Shown here: positions 57,013 through 57,680 of the stretch, in pieces | How positions within the stretch are numbered: position 1 is the first letter of the stretch | How the letters are laid out: every line of letters begins with the position of its first letter | IMG/VR virus record: IMGVR_UViG_3300024264_000039 | Coordinates: 1-57,680 of that record | Length of the DNA stretch: 57,680 nucleotides | Strand: one strand, 5' to 3' | Source of the DNA: a virus | The notes under the pieces: generated by a model | Seen by the model: only the letters and a program-made list of their open reading frames with translations | Database searches by the model: none | Told to the model about the DNA's origin: nothing | Translations under genes and position numbers: made by a program

Positions 57013-57026
57013 CTTTATATTTTTTT

Positions 57027-57056
57027 GGGGTGGGTCCACTCTCGCTTCGCCACCCC
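57027..57056. repeat. GC-rich hairpin between SSB-like and primase genes
   Basis: GGGGTGG (57027-57033) and CCACCCC (57050-57056), 16-base loop, preceded on the plus strand by seven T. It begins GGGTGGGTCC like the hub hairpins and has the same T-tract, but the right arm differs. It could block or delay ribosomes or polymerase between the two genes. Confidence 0.65.
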
Positions 57057-57083
57057 TGTTGCAACTATTCCCATAAAGGAATC

Positions 57084-57680
57084 TTACATAATGTGAGCCG
57101 CTCCACCCGTAGACTTAGCAGTATCTTCTTCACCATGTTTAACTTGAACATCCCCTTTGGAAATGCTTTCAGAAAACTTTCTGGCTTGTTGATACGTGTT
57201 AGCGTCTTCGATTGGACCTATTTTGCTCACTTCCCAACCAAACCATGTACCTTTGTCGTTAGACTGTTGTACAGTTTTTAGCTGATAAAGATGGCTAAAA
57301 GATGCTGGTGTGAACATACCGTTCTTACCTTGCAACTTTATACTTTGCATCATGCTATTCCATTTTCTACTAATTTTTAATTGAGTAGATTTCATAGCAA
57401 TCAACGCAGTGGTTGGTGAAGCACTATTAACTACAACAAAATGTTGAGCAGTCTTTTCAATATAGTTACCGTTTGGAAGTCTATCTTTAAAGTCTGCACC
57501 TCTAGTTGTTTTAGTCATGATGTCACTAGACGAAGGATAGATATTGACCGGAGCACCTGATCCATCTTTTCCTCTGTCTTTCCACTCGACATACTCGAGT
57601 TTGTAGTAACACGGAATCACTGGGACCCCTTGTTCACCATTGAAGAGTTCACCTGTTACTGAGTTATAAATCATTCCAGA
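57084..57680 (-). CDS. SSB-like early protein, C-terminal part (continues from base 1 side)
   Basis: Downstream part of the gene that starts at 313. In the window it is open at the right edge; the Met at 57674 is internal (residue 65). The whole protein would be 260 residues: YYKLEYVEWKDRGKDGSGAP, then a beta-rich middle (FVVVNSASPTTALIAM) and a disordered acidic/Lys tail ending TAKSTGGAAHIM. A flexible acidic C-terminus is seen in SSB and T7 gp2.5-type proteins. Assignment as SSB is an inference. Confidence 0.75.
   Translation of the reverse strand, partial: SGMIYNSVTGELFNGEQGVPVIPCYYKLEYVEWKDRGKDGSGAPVNIYPSSSDIMTKTTRGADFKDRLPNGNYIEKTAQHFVVVNSASPTTALIAMKSTQLKISRKWNSMMQSIKLQGKNGMFTPASFSHLYQLKTVQQSNDKGTWFGWEVSKIGPIEDANTYQQARKFSESISKGDVQVKHGEEDTAKSTGGAAHIM
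57554..57679. repeat. Terminal overlap, right copy (identical to 1-126)
   Basis: Exact copy of the first 126 bases. The base after it (57680, a) does not match base 127 (g), so a single-base variant or assembly end error is present. Unique genome length after joining would be 57,553. Confidence 0.9.

Noticed and set aside
57013-57039. Upstream GTG start for the primase
   Set aside because: It lies inside the hairpin and has no ribosome site; the ATG at 57012 is more plausible.

Overview
The window is an AT-rich, densely packed genome of a marine, tailed, podovirus-like phage, and it looks complete. Positions 1-126 are repeated exactly at 57554-57679, and one gene runs across that join, so this is a circular (or circularly permuted) map of about 57,553 unique bases opened inside a gene. 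Gene content (P22-type portal, gp4-like adaptor and gp10-like stabilisation proteins, family A DNA polymerase, many small basic proteins) resembles podoviruses of SAR11-type alphaproteobacteria. The host assignment is an inference. No integrase, tRNA, CRISPR array, phage RNA polymerase or ParA/ParB gene was seen. Promoters are of sigma70 type, so host RNA polymerase must do the transcription.

Layout. (1) A long leftward late block, 42165 down to 3012, holds a two-TM protein, terminase large subunit, portal, small basic Cys proteins, a GroES-like co-chaperonin, scaffold, capsid, adaptor and tail proteins, a Gly-rich fibre protein, five consecutive proteins of 2OG-Fe(II) oxygenase type (four intact), a carbamoyltransferase, the gp10-like protein, two glycosyltransferases, and large internal virion proteins. 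(2) A leftward replication block starts at a divergent promoter near 1335-1376 and runs 1325, 866, the join, 57012 and on down to 44824. It holds an SSB-like protein, archaeo-eukaryotic-type primase, UvrD-like helicase, DUF3310 protein, DNA polymerase, a lysis cassette with an M15 endolysin, a ribbon-helix-helix regulator, a free-standing RNA polymerase alpha-CTD homologue, a methyltransferase, an HNH nuclease and a RecB-like exonuclease. (3) A short rightward block (1391-3015) encodes an SNF2-type helicase. (4) A control hub, 40.55-45.4 kb, separates the two leftward blocks. It holds the rightward genes for a GP88-like Cys protein and the small terminase subunit, most of the non-coding DNA, and most of the unusual signals.

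The most striking signal is a perfect canonical parS centromere site, TGTTTCACGTGAAACA, at 43573-43588. It lies between two copies of a recurring GC hairpin, GTGGGYCCCGCCCAC. The hub also carries stacked inverted repeats, iteron-like TTGTAAC repeats and several copies of an 8-base motif, TAGGATAT. That motif recurs at promoters, including that of the ribbon-helix-helix gene. Together with the alpha-CTD homologue and a DNA polymerase with Leu at the site equivalent to E. coli Phe762, this suggests a phage that engages host ParB and host RNA polymerase and may be able to persist as an episome. That lifestyle is a hypothesis.
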